11,916 bases of DNA from SYFY01 sp031385325 (GCA_031385325.1 JANNBJ010000149.1:1-11916), one strand, 5' to 3'. Positions 1 to 5,927 are shown, counted from the first letter of the stretch. Translations and numbers: made by a program. The notes: a model not told the origin generated them from the letters alone.

Positions 1-1
1 G

Positions 2-316
2 ATTGGTGAGGTTGCCAGAGCAAGAGGCCTTGCGGCGATTTTCGACATCGTGTTTCACCACTTTAGCTGGATCGTTCGGTGGGGAATCTATGGCTTTGCG
101 CTGCTCTGGTTGGCTCTTGTGGTGATGGGATTTTTCGGCCAGTTCCAACGATTTACGGCGCTCTGTCTCTTTCTGTTGGCCGCTGCCAGTTCGAGCATCA
201 TCATCCTGTTGTCGTCGTCTAAAATAGAATTCGGACATGTCCTGTTCCTGGTTCCCTGTTTTGCGGTCGCCGCAACAAGCGCCTGGTTGTTCATGCGCGC
301 GGGTGGCGGGTCGTGA
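2..316 (+). CDS. C-terminal part of a membrane protein (5' partial)
   Basis: The reading frame is open from the left edge to a TGA at 314-316, so the gene probably begins outside the window. A GTG at 50 would give an 88-residue protein, but I see no ribosome binding site in front of it. The visible protein has about three hydrophobic helices: one near WIVRWGIYGFALLWLALVV, one around FTALCLFLLAAASSSIIILL, and one near VLFLVPCFAVAATSAWLF. It ends in a short Gly-rich tail (RAGGGS). It is therefore an integral inner-membrane protein or the membrane end of a larger one. I do not recognise the family. It could be a complete small membrane protein if GTG 50 is the real start. The next gene starts 42 bases downstream on the same strand. 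Confidence 0.5.
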   Translation: MGEVARARGLAAIFDIVFHHFSWIVRWGIYGFALLWLALVVMGFFGQFQRFTALCLFLLAAASSSIIILLSSSKIEFGHVLFLVPCFAVAATSAWLFMRAGGGS

Positions 317-358
317 TGGAACAGGGGTAACCAACACCAGGCGGATTGGCTGAATCAG

Positions 359-853
359 ATGACGGGCGTAGTGAGAATCGAGAGGTGTGAACTGTCAGCG
401 AAAGGGGCTATCGCAAGCCTCATGCAGCTCTACTTGTATGACCTGTGCGAATTCGAAGATGGGCCTCTCGACGAGAAAGGTCAGTTCGATCTGGGAGCGT
501 ATTTTGAATTGTACTGGACCGAACCAGAACGCCATCCGTTCCTGATATGGGTAGACGGAGAACTCGCGGGGTTTGCTTTGGTTCGTGAGATGGATGCCGA
601 GACGTATTCTCTGACGGAGTTTTTTATCCGGCGTGGACGCCGTCGGGCAGGTTTGGGCGCGATTGCTGCAACTCAGCTTTTTGATCAGTTTCGAGGAAAT
701 TGGCAAGTTGCTGAATTGGCAAACAACCTTCCAGCGCAAACGTTCTGGCGTCGAGTGATCGAAAGGTACTCGGAAGGACGAGTCTCGGAGGAATGGTCCG
801 AGTCAGAGCCACAAGGGCCGATGCAGGTCTTCAGCAACAAGGTGGTCGAATAG
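359..853 (+). CDS. GNAT-family N-acetyltransferase (164 aa)
   Basis: Predicted soluble acyl-CoA-dependent N-acetyltransferase; the acceptor is unknown. The fold order fits the GNAT family: an N-terminal helix-rich part (residues 15-55), a strand pair around FLIWVDGELAGFALVRE (61-77), the central strand YSLTEFFIRRG (83-93), and the acetyl-CoA pyrophosphate loop RRAGLG (95-100), which matches the R/Q-x-x-G-x-G pattern. The helix AIAATQLFDQF and the late strand/helix VAELANNLPAQTFWRRVI, where GNATs usually carry an Asn and a bulky aromatic, complete it. The length is normal for the family. ATG 359 is the first in-frame ATG; the ribosome binding site is weak, and GTG 371 is an alternative. The stop at 851-853 directly abuts the next start, so the two are probably co-transcribed. 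Family assignment is solid; substrate is not. Confidence 0.8.
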   Translation: MTGVVRIERCELSAKGAIASLMQLYLYDLCEFEDGPLDEKGQFDLGAYFELYWTEPERHPFLIWVDGELAGFALVREMDAETYSLTEFFIRRGRRRAGLGAIAATQLFDQFRGNWQVAELANNLPAQTFWRRVIERYSEGRVSEEWSESEPQGPMQVFSNKVVE

Positions 854-1468
854 GTGCCAACACGGAAAGCTGCTGTTGTGGGAGTTGCGGAACACGGCAA
901 TTCTGCGGTCCTGGTAACGCTTACCCGCGAAGGGAAGTTTGTTGATCGCAGAACCATTGACCTCACGCACGATCTACCGACGCATCCCTATCACCACGAA
1001 GGGTCGTGGGCCATAGGCCGATATCGGGATAGCGCATGGTCGCGCGAGATTTCACTACCCGATGCGATAACGTTGGTCGAACGAGTTCGTGAAGCTGCGG
1101 CAATCGGAGCGCGTGAGGCGCTTGCTGAACTGGCTGCATCCTTGTCCGTTCCGATCGCCCGATTGAGCATTCGCGTGTGCCCAAAACTTCCTGCAACAAC
1201 CGAAGCGCGGATTCGCGACACGCGCGCGGCGACGGTTGCCGATTCCGTGATGTACCGCGAAGCGCTGGCCACTGCAGCGGTAACGCGGGGTTGGTCTGTT
1301 CATTGGTATGACCGGGAGCGTGTATCTCAGGATGCAGCGCTAGCCCTCGATGACCAGGACGTCGACGTTTTCCTGCAGGCAATCGGTCGTGCGATCGGAC
1401 CACCTTGGCAAGCCAGACACAAACTCGCGGCGAAGGCAGCGCTGGCGGTTATGCGACTTCCCCAGTAG
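854..1468 (+). CDS. Conserved-looking hypothetical protein (204 aa)
   Basis: The GTG start at 854 follows the acetyltransferase TAG with no gap, and AAGGTGG lies about eight bases upstream, so translational coupling is likely. The protein is soluble with no signal peptide or membrane helix. It opens with a beta-strand pair (AAVVGVAEHGNSAVLVTL, then GKFVDRRTIDL), followed by PYHHEGSWAIGRY with a His-His-Glu cluster (47-49). A long Ala-rich helix follows (70-97). Then come RVCPKLPATTEARI with Cys109, VADSVMYREALATAA (128-142) and RGWSVHWYDRE (145-155). The clustered His, Tyr, Trp and charged residues look like a conserved core rather than random sequence. I recognise the general look of an uncharacterised bacterial family but cannot name a function. 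The alternating strand/charged pattern at the N-terminus could suggest an RNase H-like or nucleotide-handling fold; that is only a guess. Confidence 0.72.
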   Translation: MPTRKAAVVGVAEHGNSAVLVTLTREGKFVDRRTIDLTHDLPTHPYHHEGSWAIGRYRDSAWSREISLPDAITLVERVREAAAIGAREALAELAASLSVPIARLSIRVCPKLPATTEARIRDTRAATVADSVMYREALATAAVTRGWSVHWYDRERVSQDAALALDDQDVDVFLQAIGRAIGPPWQARHKLAAKAALAVMRLPQ

Positions 1469-1500
1469 CGTGCGGGATTGCGCCGAATAAGGTATCTGGA

Positions 1501-2004
1501 ATGTCTTCAGTACGCCCGGTCGAGTTGCCTGCGAATTCTCCGCTGTTTGGGTATCGACGCGATGGAGGTTATGCGGACTGTTATGTCACCCGAGTATCCG
1601 GGACCGTTTCACAAGCGATGTTTGTCGAAGCGTTCTATACATCGGCGCTGTTCAAGATTGAACGGGCGTTGCTCGCGTTCCTCGCCCGGCGTCCCGCTAC
1701 CGATACAGATGCAGCGGCATTGGCCGCAGGCACTGTGAGTGATTTCTCGGCGTGGACTGTTGAGACACAGAGCAGTGAACAACTGTTACTCCGTGATTTC
1801 ATGGGGAAAACTCGATCATGGCTGATGGTGTCGGCGAATAACGGCGACACCGATCTCTACTTTGGCTCTGCCGTTGTGGCTAGACAACGATCTGGATCGA
1901 AAAAGCACGGATTGGGCCTGATTTTCCACGCATTGCTAGGTTTTCACCGGTTGTACGCACGGTTGTTATTGGGAGCCGCGGCTTCCCGCATTCGTTGTGC
2001 TTGA
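1501..2004 (+). CDS. Hypothetical protein (167 aa)
   Basis: I choose ATG 1501 because the frame upstream (open from 1405) overlaps the previous gene and reads as low-complexity sequence, while from 1501 the protein looks ordered. AAGG lies about nine bases upstream. Visible features are GYRRDGGYADCYVTRVSGTVS (18-38), FVEAFYTSALFKIERALLAFLARRP (41-65), a strand-rich middle (FSAWTVETQSSEQLLLRDFMGKTRSWLMVS, 82-111), TDLYFGSAVV (117-126) and an amphipathic C-terminus (FHALLGFHRLYARLLLGAAASRIR) that may bind a membrane. The middle faintly recalls small lipid-binding or DUF2867-like proteins, but I would not assign it. It lies 32 bases after the preceding gene on the same strand, so it probably belongs to the same operon as the acetyltransferase and the 204-residue protein. 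Confidence 0.68.
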   Translation: MSSVRPVELPANSPLFGYRRDGGYADCYVTRVSGTVSQAMFVEAFYTSALFKIERALLAFLARRPATDTDAAALAAGTVSDFSAWTVETQSSEQLLLRDFMGKTRSWLMVSANNGDTDLYFGSAVVARQRSGSKKHGLGLIFHALLGFHRLYARLLLGAAASRIRCA

Positions 2005-2037
2005 TGAACAAAAACGACCAACGTTGAATCTGTTGGG

Positions 2038-2066
2038 TTGACGTACTGTGTAACACACAGTACTGT
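2038..2066 (+). promoter_or_regulatory. Probable promoter of the first PadR gene
   Basis: A TTGACG (-35, 2038-2043) and TACTGT (-10, 2061-2066) are separated by exactly 17 bases. The -35 is close to consensus and the -10 keeps TAnnnT. The palindromic operator fills the spacer and touches both boxes, so a bound repressor would block RNA polymerase. The predicted transcription start (about 2072-2074) falls on the ATG at 2074, implying a leaderless or nearly leaderless mRNA; no Shine-Dalgarno sequence precedes that ATG. The prediction comes from sequence inspection only. Confidence 0.5.
2043..2063. promoter_or_regulatory. PadR-type operator, perfect inverted repeat
   Basis: Two perfect 9-base arms, GTACTGTGT (2043-2051) and ACACAGTAC (2055-2063), surround AAC. 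A third half-site, GTACTGTG, follows in direct orientation at 2060-2067. GTAC-ended dyads immediately before padR genes are typical PadR-family binding sites. The position between -35 and -10 of the same gene points to negative autoregulation of the PadR/membrane-protein pair. Confidence 0.72.
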
Positions 2067-2073
2067 GCAACGC

Positions 2074-2409
2074 ATGGGTGATACAGACGCTTTCAACAAA
2101 CTTGAACTCGAACTGCGGCGCGGCGTGGTGGTGCTGGCCACACTCTCGCAGCTTCGTATGCCTCGTTATGGTTATGAACTTCGGCAGGTGCTGGCCGACC
2201 GGGGCATGCCGATCGAAGAAGGTACGCTGTACCCGTTGTTGCGCCGCCTGGAAACGCAGGGTGTGCTGAAAAGCGAGTGGAAGATCGAAGACGGACCACC
2301 GCGCCGGTATTACTCGCTTAATGGCGATGGCCGGAAGCTGCTCAAGAAACTCACCGAGTCCTGGCAGGGCATGAACGATGCCATGGGTCGGTTATTGAAG
2401 GAGGACTGA
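2074..2409 (+). CDS. PadR-family transcriptional regulator (111 aa)
   Basis: Winged-helix DNA-binding repressor of the short PadR (subfamily 2) type. The N-terminal helix LELELRRGVVVLATLSQL (10-27) is followed by PRYGYELRQVLADRG (30-44), where the YGYEL motif is a PadR hallmark. The recognition helix is EEGTLYPLLRRLETQGVL (48-65), and the wing is GPPRRYYSLNGDGRKLL (74-90). A short C-terminal helix (91-110) would form the dimer contact. I start at ATG 2074, not at the upstream TTG, because the latter would place the operator inside the coding region. The stop is two bases from the start of the HAAS-like membrane protein, and the gene end carries that gene's ribosome binding site, so the pair forms an operon. 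The protein most likely represses its own operon through the dyad at 2043-2063; its ligand or signal is unknown. Confidence 0.92.
   Translation: MGDTDAFNKLELELRRGVVVLATLSQLRMPRYGYELRQVLADRGMPIEEGTLYPLLRRLETQGVLKSEWKIEDGPPRRYYSLNGDGRKLLKKLTESWQGMNDAMGRLLKED
2398..2404 (+). promoter_or_regulatory. Ribosome binding site of the HAAS-like gene
   Basis: AAGGAGG, a full Shine-Dalgarno match, lies inside the last codons of the PadR gene and seven bases before ATG 2412. It fixes the start of the membrane protein and suggests that this protein is made more efficiently than the regulator, whose own start lacks such a site. Confidence 0.85.
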
Positions 2410-2411
2410 CA

Positions 2412-3365
2412 ATGAACGTGAACGACCTGATCGAGGCTTACGTGACCGATGTTGCGGTGCAATTGCCGCGCCGCCAACGTAATGATGTGGCGTTTGAACT
2501 GCGCGCGCTGCTCGGAGAAGAGTTGCAGGCGAAGGCCCAAGCATCCGGTCGCGTAGTCGACGCGGCGATGACAACCGATCTGCTGCGCGATTTTGGTCAT
2601 CCAGATGTCGTTGCGGCGCGATATCGTCCGGTACTGACCATCATTGATCCGGTTGATGGTTACACTTTTGTGCGGGCAACCGTCGTTGGACTGGCGATCA
2701 TCTGGGGCGCCGGTCTGTTGAAAGAAGTTCTGCAACCAGTGGAGTCGGGCTCCGACCTGATTATGGCGCTTGCTCGTTGGTGGCTTGGCACGGTGATTTC
2801 GTCGTTGTGGTGGCCCGGCGTACTGGTCTCCTATTTCGCAATTGCTGCCTGGGTTCGTCGACGCTGGCCGTCGACCGGTGAGTGGAAACCACGCTCCCGT
2901 TATCAGGTCACTGGTGGTCGCACGTCGATGGTGTTGGCAATGGTCGGTATTACTCTCGGTCTGCTTGTGCTCATTGACCCACGAGGAGCGCTGGAACTGT
3001 TCTTTGGCACCCAACTGGCACCGGTGGCTTACGATGCACTGACGTACACGGGGTCGTTTCGTCAGCTGCAGGGTCCGATCTTGTTCGTCGTACTGCTGCT
3101 CAACATTCCGCTCATGGTTGGCGTGGTGGCGAGCGGTCGCTGGTCAGCCAGTCTGCGACGTTTCGAACTGGCGCTTGAGGTTATGGTATGTGTTGTCATG
3201 TTATGGACTGTTCTGGATGGCCCGGTGTTTATTGCGGCAGTCAGCGACAAGTTCGTTAAGGTGGCCATGTTGCTCATCATTGCCAGTGTGCTGATTACAC
3301 GAGGGATTCGCCTGTATCGCCGTGTCATGCCTGCTCCGGACGGTCGCGTGCAGGTGCACGGGTAA
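2412..3365 (+). CDS. PadR-linked membrane protein with HAAS-like N-terminal domain (317 aa)
   Basis: Residues 1-75 form a cytosolic helical domain of the HAAS/DUF1700 kind: an initial helix LIEAYVTDVAVQLPRRQRND, then VAFELRALLGEEL, then LLRDFGHPDVVAARYRP, with the LP-x-x-x-R and FG-x-P signatures. In this family the HAAS domain is thought to interact with the co-encoded PadR regulator. The rest is an integral membrane part with about six helices near residues 86-105, 126-148, 172-190, 220-240, 252-277 and 282-297, and Arg-rich loops (VRRRWP, LYRRV) that point inward. The function is probably sensing or tuning at the membrane together with PadR; no transport or enzyme motif is visible. The start is fixed by the perfect ribosome binding site at 2398. 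The stop codon lies at the base of a strong hairpin (3353-3389). Confidence 0.85.
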   Translation: MNVNDLIEAYVTDVAVQLPRRQRNDVAFELRALLGEELQAKAQASGRVVDAAMTTDLLRDFGHPDVVAARYRPVLTIIDPVDGYTFVRATVVGLAIIWGAGLLKEVLQPVESGSDLIMALARWWLGTVISSLWWPGVLVSYFAIAAWVRRRWPSTGEWKPRSRYQVTGGRTSMVLAMVGITLGLLVLIDPRGALELFFGTQLAPVAYDALTYTGSFRQLQGPILFVVLLLNIPLMVGVVASGRWSASLRRFELALEVMVCVVMLWTVLDGPVFIAAVSDKFVKVAMLLIIASVLITRGIRLYRRVMPAPDGRVQVHG

Positions 3366-3389
3366 CGCTGCGCCTCAGCGCCGTGCACC
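3353..3389. terminator. Two-tier hairpin between convergent genes
   Basis: Arms GGTGCACGG (3353-3361) and CCGTGCACC (3381-3389) pair over nine bases. After a four-base bulge that includes the TAA stop, an inner stem CGCTG/CAGCG closes on a CGCCT loop. The hairpin lies between the end of the PadR operon (+) and the end of dedA (-), where a bidirectional terminator is expected. Neither strand has a U-run after it, so it is not a classical intrinsic terminator; it may act with Rho or protect the 3' end. Confidence 0.5.
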
Positions 3390-3396
3390 GAATGCT

Positions 3397-4035
3397 CTAA
3401 CTCCGGCGATTGCCGAGTTTGCTCTTCACAACTTCGATGACGATCGGCAACAGCGATACGGCAATCACGCCCAGGATGACCAGTTCGAAGTTCTTCTTCA
3501 CCACTTCCATTTCACCGAAGATCAGGCCCGCACCGAGACAAGTTGGCACCCATAACGCCGAACCGATTGAACTGTACAGGATGTAGCGCGGGTACGGCAT
3601 CTTGCCAACACCGGCCACAAAGGGCGCAAAGGAGCGAACGATGGGTACGAAGCGCGCGATGATGACGGTGCGGGAGCCGTAACGGTTGTAGAACTGTTCC
3701 GTTTTTTCCAGATGTGATCGGCGAAAGAAAAAGGAGTCTTCGTACTTGAAGACCTTGGGGCCAATCGTTCGTCCCACCCAATAGTTGACGTTGTCGCCGC
3801 AGAACGCCGCCAGCATGATGATGCCACCACACAGCCAGGGATCGATGGCGCCGGTTGAGGCCGCAATCGCACCAACTGCAAACAGCAACGAATCGCCTGG
3901 CAGGAACGGAGTGACCACCAATCCTGTTTCGGCAAACACGATGAGGAACAGGATTGCATAGATCCACGGCCCGTAGGTTTGCACCATCAAGGCAAGGTGT
4001 TCGTTGATGTTCAGAATAAAGTCGATCGGGTTCAT
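3397..4035 (-). CDS. dedA: DedA-family inner-membrane protein (212 aa)
   Basis: Member of the DedA/SNARE-associated superfamily. These proteins act in the cytoplasmic membrane in lipid-carrier flipping, membrane potential maintenance and envelope stress tolerance. The sequence follows E. coli DedA closely: IDFILNINEHLALMVQTYGPW at the start, the re-entrant segment VFAETGLVVTPFLPGDSLLF (33-52) with Glu36 and Asp48, the GD pair at 80-81, FFRRSHLEKTEQFYNRYG (103-120), and ARFVPIVRSFAPFVAG (127-142), whose Arg128 and Arg134 match residues essential in characterised members. Hydrophobic helices at about 22-60, 66-84, 137-173 and 186-203 match the family topology. The start at 4035 has a weak GGA element just upstream. 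The gene lies downstream of the ankyrin gene on the same strand with a hairpin between, so it probably has its own promoter. Confidence 0.93.
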   Translation of the reverse strand: MNPIDFILNINEHLALMVQTYGPWIYAILFLIVFAETGLVVTPFLPGDSLLFAVGAIAASTGAIDPWLCGGIIMLAAFCGDNVNYWVGRTIGPKVFKYEDSFFFRRSHLEKTEQFYNRYGSRTVIIARFVPIVRSFAPFVAGVGKMPYPRYILYSSIGSALWVPTCLGAGLIFGEMEVVKKNFELVILGVIAVSLLPIVIEVVKSKLGNRRS

Positions 4036-4062
4036 GTTGTCCGGTGTGTCTCACGTTTGGCG

Positions 4063-4084
4063 GCGTCCTGGTTAATCAGGACGC
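4063..4084. terminator. Hairpin between the ankyrin gene and dedA
   Basis: GCGTCCTG (4063-4070) pairs perfectly with CAGGACGC (4077-4084) around the loop GTTAAT. It lies 26 bases after the ankyrin stop and 28 bases before the dedA start in minus-strand transcription. There is no U-tract, so termination would be weak or Rho-assisted. It could also be a regulatory hairpin in the dedA leader. Confidence 0.45.
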
Positions 4085-4109
4085 AGGTTGAACAATGCAG
4101 CGGTGGCGT

Positions 4110-4787
4110 CTACCAGGCCGGTCCTGGTGCCAGTTTGAATGCGAGATGATGATAGCCGGCCATGCAGGCGAGACCGACCGCATTGTTTCCCTCGTCATTG
4201 CGCAGGCTCTTGTCCGCACCGGCGGCGAGCAATGCATCGATCAGCTCCGCGTGTCCACGCTGGCCTGCCTCCTGCAGTGGTGTATTGTTGCCTTGTTGTA
4301 ACGCGTTCACGTCCGCACCCTTGTTGATCAGTGCCTGAGCCATGTAGAGCGCAATTTCCGGATCATTGGTCGCGGCGGCGCTGTGTATCGGACAGACTTT
4401 CATCGCGTTCCTGGACGGTGCATTCACGTCCGCGCCGACATTCATCAGGAAGTCAAACAGCGCACGATGGCCGAAGAAGCAGGCATAACCCAGCGGGTGA
4501 TAGCCGTCCGGAGAAAAAGCATCCTTCAGATCAGCCTGGGCACTGACAAGAGCGGTCGCCCGCTGCGTGTCACCCAGTGTGCTGGCTTCGAAGATATCCA
4601 GGTCAGCGCGGCTCTGCGCCAGTTGATCAGCAATCTCACGTTGCCCCATGTACATGGACAGACAGATCATCGATACGCCCTCGGCGTTCCTGGCGCGGGC
4701 AAGCTCAGGAGAAGCTTTCAGTGCCGATGTAACGCTTCCGATGTCGCCTGCATTGATGGAGTCCGTTAGCGATTGTGCGTCTGCCAT
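4110..4787 (-). CDS. Ankyrin-repeat protein (225 aa)
   Basis: Soluble repeat protein that binds other proteins; no enzyme domain is present. I start at ATG 4787 (MADAQSLTDSINAGD) because GGGAGAG precedes it at good spacing. The upstream extension to 4889 is Arg-rich and not ankyrin-like. About five to six ankyrin units follow one another: an N-terminal capping unit (1-34), then units with the helix-turn-helix pattern near 35-62, 63-90 (diverged), 92-128 (GYHPLGYACFFGHRALFDFLMNVGADVNA), 130-166 (ending NKGADVNA), 167-199 (NNTPLQEAGQRGHAELIDALLAAGADKS) and a C-terminal cap ending near 225. There is no signal peptide, so the protein is likely cytosolic. It lies between PadR module 2 and dedA on the same strand, but 160 bases separate it from the former. 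Its binding partner cannot be read from the sequence. Confidence 0.88.
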   Translation of the reverse strand: MADAQSLTDSINAGDIGSVTSALKASPELARARNAEGVSMICLSMYMGQREIADQLAQSRADLDIFEASTLGDTQRATALVSAQADLKDAFSPDGYHPLGYACFFGHRALFDFLMNVGADVNAPSRNAMKVCPIHSAAATNDPEIALYMAQALINKGADVNALQQGNNTPLQEAGQRGHAELIDALLAAGADKSLRNDEGNNAVGLACMAGYHHLAFKLAPGPAW

Positions 4788-4821
4788 GTTGCTCTCCCGA
4801 AAGTGTGTTGCTCTGCGACTG

Positions 4822-4845
4822 CTCTGCCCTGTGTAGCGGACAGAG
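4822..4845. other. Leader hairpin upstream of the ankyrin gene
   Basis: CTCTGCCC (4822-4829) and GGACAGAG (4838-4845) can form an eight-base stem with one G-U pair (in the minus-strand RNA) and an eight-base loop. It lies about 35 bases before the ankyrin start and about 100 bases after the end of PadR module 2. The rest of the gap 4788-4947 shows no clear promoter. It might end module-2 transcription or affect ankyrin translation. Confidence 0.3.
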
Positions 4846-4947
4846 TTCCCGTCCAGCATGGTAAACCGAGGTGGGCGGCGTACGTTCACTCCCGGTCACA
4901 ATTTCAATCGAGGAGCAGCGGGAAGAATCTGATTTGAATGGGCATCC

Positions 4948-5493
4948 TCAGAGCTCGGAGATGTATCCCGCCAGCACACAGATCCCCGTGGTGGCTGCCA
5001 ACGTACTGCCGATGAGAATTGCCCTGGTCTCCGGTGATCGTGTTTTCAGTGACGTGAACATGGTGGAAAGAGTGAATGGTCCAACGTACGCCATTGTTCC
5101 GAGGGCGAGTACATACGCGTTATGGGGAAACAGCTTCAATGCGATCAGCCAGACCCCAGCCAGAAACAAGCTTCCGTAAAGGTTCACTTGTGTGCTCAGG
5201 CGACGGTCGTCGGGGCTCACCAGCTCGCGATATTCGCCGCAGCGCAGATTGAGTGCTTTTGCCAACATTGTGCTTGCTCCATTTGTGATTGGGGTTACCA
5301 GGCAAGGGGTTGCAGCGGCATCTGCCAGCCCTGCTGTGTTGAGGAGTTCAGGGTGCAGGTGCGCATCAAGCGCGCCTGCAATCAGATCGACCGCCAGTTG
5401 CGGTGTGAGGGGCTGCGCGTCGATCAGCTCCGCGAGCTCTGCGCCGTAACGTCGTCGCCAGTTTGCCGGGTAGAGCCGGATGAAGAGACTCAT
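4948..5493 (-). CDS. PadR-linked small membrane protein (181 aa)
   Basis: The N-terminal block LYPANWRRRYGAELAELI (7-24) followed by PLTPQLAVDLIAGALDAHLHP (28-48) is a recurring cytosolic prefix seen on membrane proteins encoded next to PadR regulators: an aromatic-Pro-x-x-W-R-x-R-Y-G start and an ALDAHLHP end. A flexible linker (50-100) leads to three membrane helices near 103-122, 126-148 and 157-178. The ATG at 5493 overlaps the PadR stop in an ATGA tetranucleotide, so the two proteins are translationally coupled and likely act together. It has no transporter or enzyme signature. By analogy with PadR/HAAS pairs I infer a membrane-bound modulator or sensor for the regulator. Family relation is fairly certain; the role is inferred. 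Confidence 0.78.
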   Translation of the reverse strand: MSLFIRLYPANWRRRYGAELAELIDAQPLTPQLAVDLIAGALDAHLHPELLNTAGLADAAATPCLVTPITNGASTMLAKALNLRCGEYRELVSPDDRRLSTQVNLYGSLFLAGVWLIALKLFPHNAYVLALGTMAYVGPFTLSTMFTSLKTRSPETRAILIGSTLAATTGICVLAGYISEL

Positions 5494-5819
5494 GCGCTGG
5501 CCAATCGCCCTTGGCCGACGCGAGCAACGGCCTCAAGCGCAGCCAGTCGCAAACGAAGTGCCTGTTTGCCCAGGTCAGAGATGGCATAGGGGTTGCGTCG
5601 ATCAGGGCTGTCGATGGCACTGATGAGGCCGCGTGCTTCCAGTCGCGCAATGGCGCCGTACAGGGTTCCCGGCCCCAGCTGTGCATCGAAGGTTCTGGCA
5701 ATGTCCTGGGTCATCGCGTAGCCGTGTTTCGGGCTGTCCGCAAGGCTGATCAGAATGAGCACGGCGGGTTCAGAGAAGCGACCGAAATCGGCGATGTCGA
5801 GTTCAACTTCGTTGGCCAT
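5490..5819 (-). CDS. Second PadR-family transcriptional regulator (109 aa)
   Basis: Winged-helix repressor. Visible parts are the first helix EPAVLILISLADSP (17-30), KHGYAMTQDIARTF (31-44) with the HGYxM motif of PadR proteins, the recognition helix LGPGTLYGAIARLEARGLI (48-66) with the GTLY signature, the wing SPDRRNPYAISDLGKQAL (71-88), and a short C-terminal helix (89-105). It differs clearly from the first PadR in this window: its N-terminal extension is longer and acidic (ANEVELDIADFGRF) and its C-terminus shorter. The ATG at 5819 lies about 35 bases downstream of the predicted transcription start. The gene overlaps the membrane-protein gene by four bases. A dyad overlapping its own promoter suggests autorepression. 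The inducing signal is unknown. Confidence 0.9.
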   Translation of the reverse strand: MANEVELDIADFGRFSEPAVLILISLADSPKHGYAMTQDIARTFDAQLGPGTLYGAIARLEARGLISAIDSPDRRNPYAISDLGKQALRLRLAALEAVARVGQGRLASA

Positions 5820-5847
5820 GGTGCTGGTCCGTTCTCGTGAACATTTA

Positions 5848-5879
5848 CTACGTGTAACGTATTAGTACGTTGTGCGTAG
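5848..5879. promoter_or_regulatory. Nested palindromic operator of the second PadR gene
   Basis: The core is AACGTA (5856-5861) and TACGTT (5866-5871) around TTAG, a perfect six-base dyad. It sits on the same axis as outer arms CTACG (5848-5852) and CGTAG (5875-5879), giving 11 of 14 paired positions over the whole 32 bases. The left half is itself a small dyad (TACGT-GTA-ACGTA). It covers the -10 region of the padR promoter, as expected for an autorepressor site. Its half-sites are not the GTACTGTG of the first PadR module. Confidence 0.65.
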
Positions 5880-5890
5880 CAAACTGTCAA
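5862..5890 (-). promoter_or_regulatory. Probable promoter of the second PadR operon
   Basis: On the minus strand a perfect -35 TTGACA (5885-5890) is followed after 17 bases by TACTAA (5862-5867) as a weak -10. The start of transcription would be near 5855, leaving a leader of about 35 bases before ATG 5819. The dyad operator covers the -10. Confidence 0.55.
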
Positions 5891-5927
5891 GTGCGCGTGT
5901 CCTATATGCGAGCTTCCTCGCACAAAA

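Noticed and set aside
963..1403. 146-residue minus-strand frame opposite the 204-residue protein
   Set aside because: Arg/Pro/His-rich shadow sequence with no ribosome binding site; the plus-strand protein has an ordered pattern and a coupled start.
1405..1500. Upstream extension of the 167-residue protein to 1405
   Set aside because: It overlaps the preceding gene and reads as low-complexity sequence; ATG 1501 is better placed.
2310..3014. 234-residue minus-strand open frame across the HAAS-like gene
   Set aside because: It lies opposite a clear membrane protein with a perfect ribosome binding site; the product is rich in Gln, Arg and His with no domain and is a shadow frame.
3512..4054. 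Second minus-strand frame overlapping dedA
   Set aside because: Frame-shifted shadow of dedA; it has an Arg/His-rich composition and no recognised motif, while the dedA frame matches the family in full.
4383..5589. Plus-strand frames at 4383-4769 and 5122-5589
   Set aside because: They run antisense to the ankyrin gene and PadR module 2, with no ribosome binding sites and shadow-like composition.
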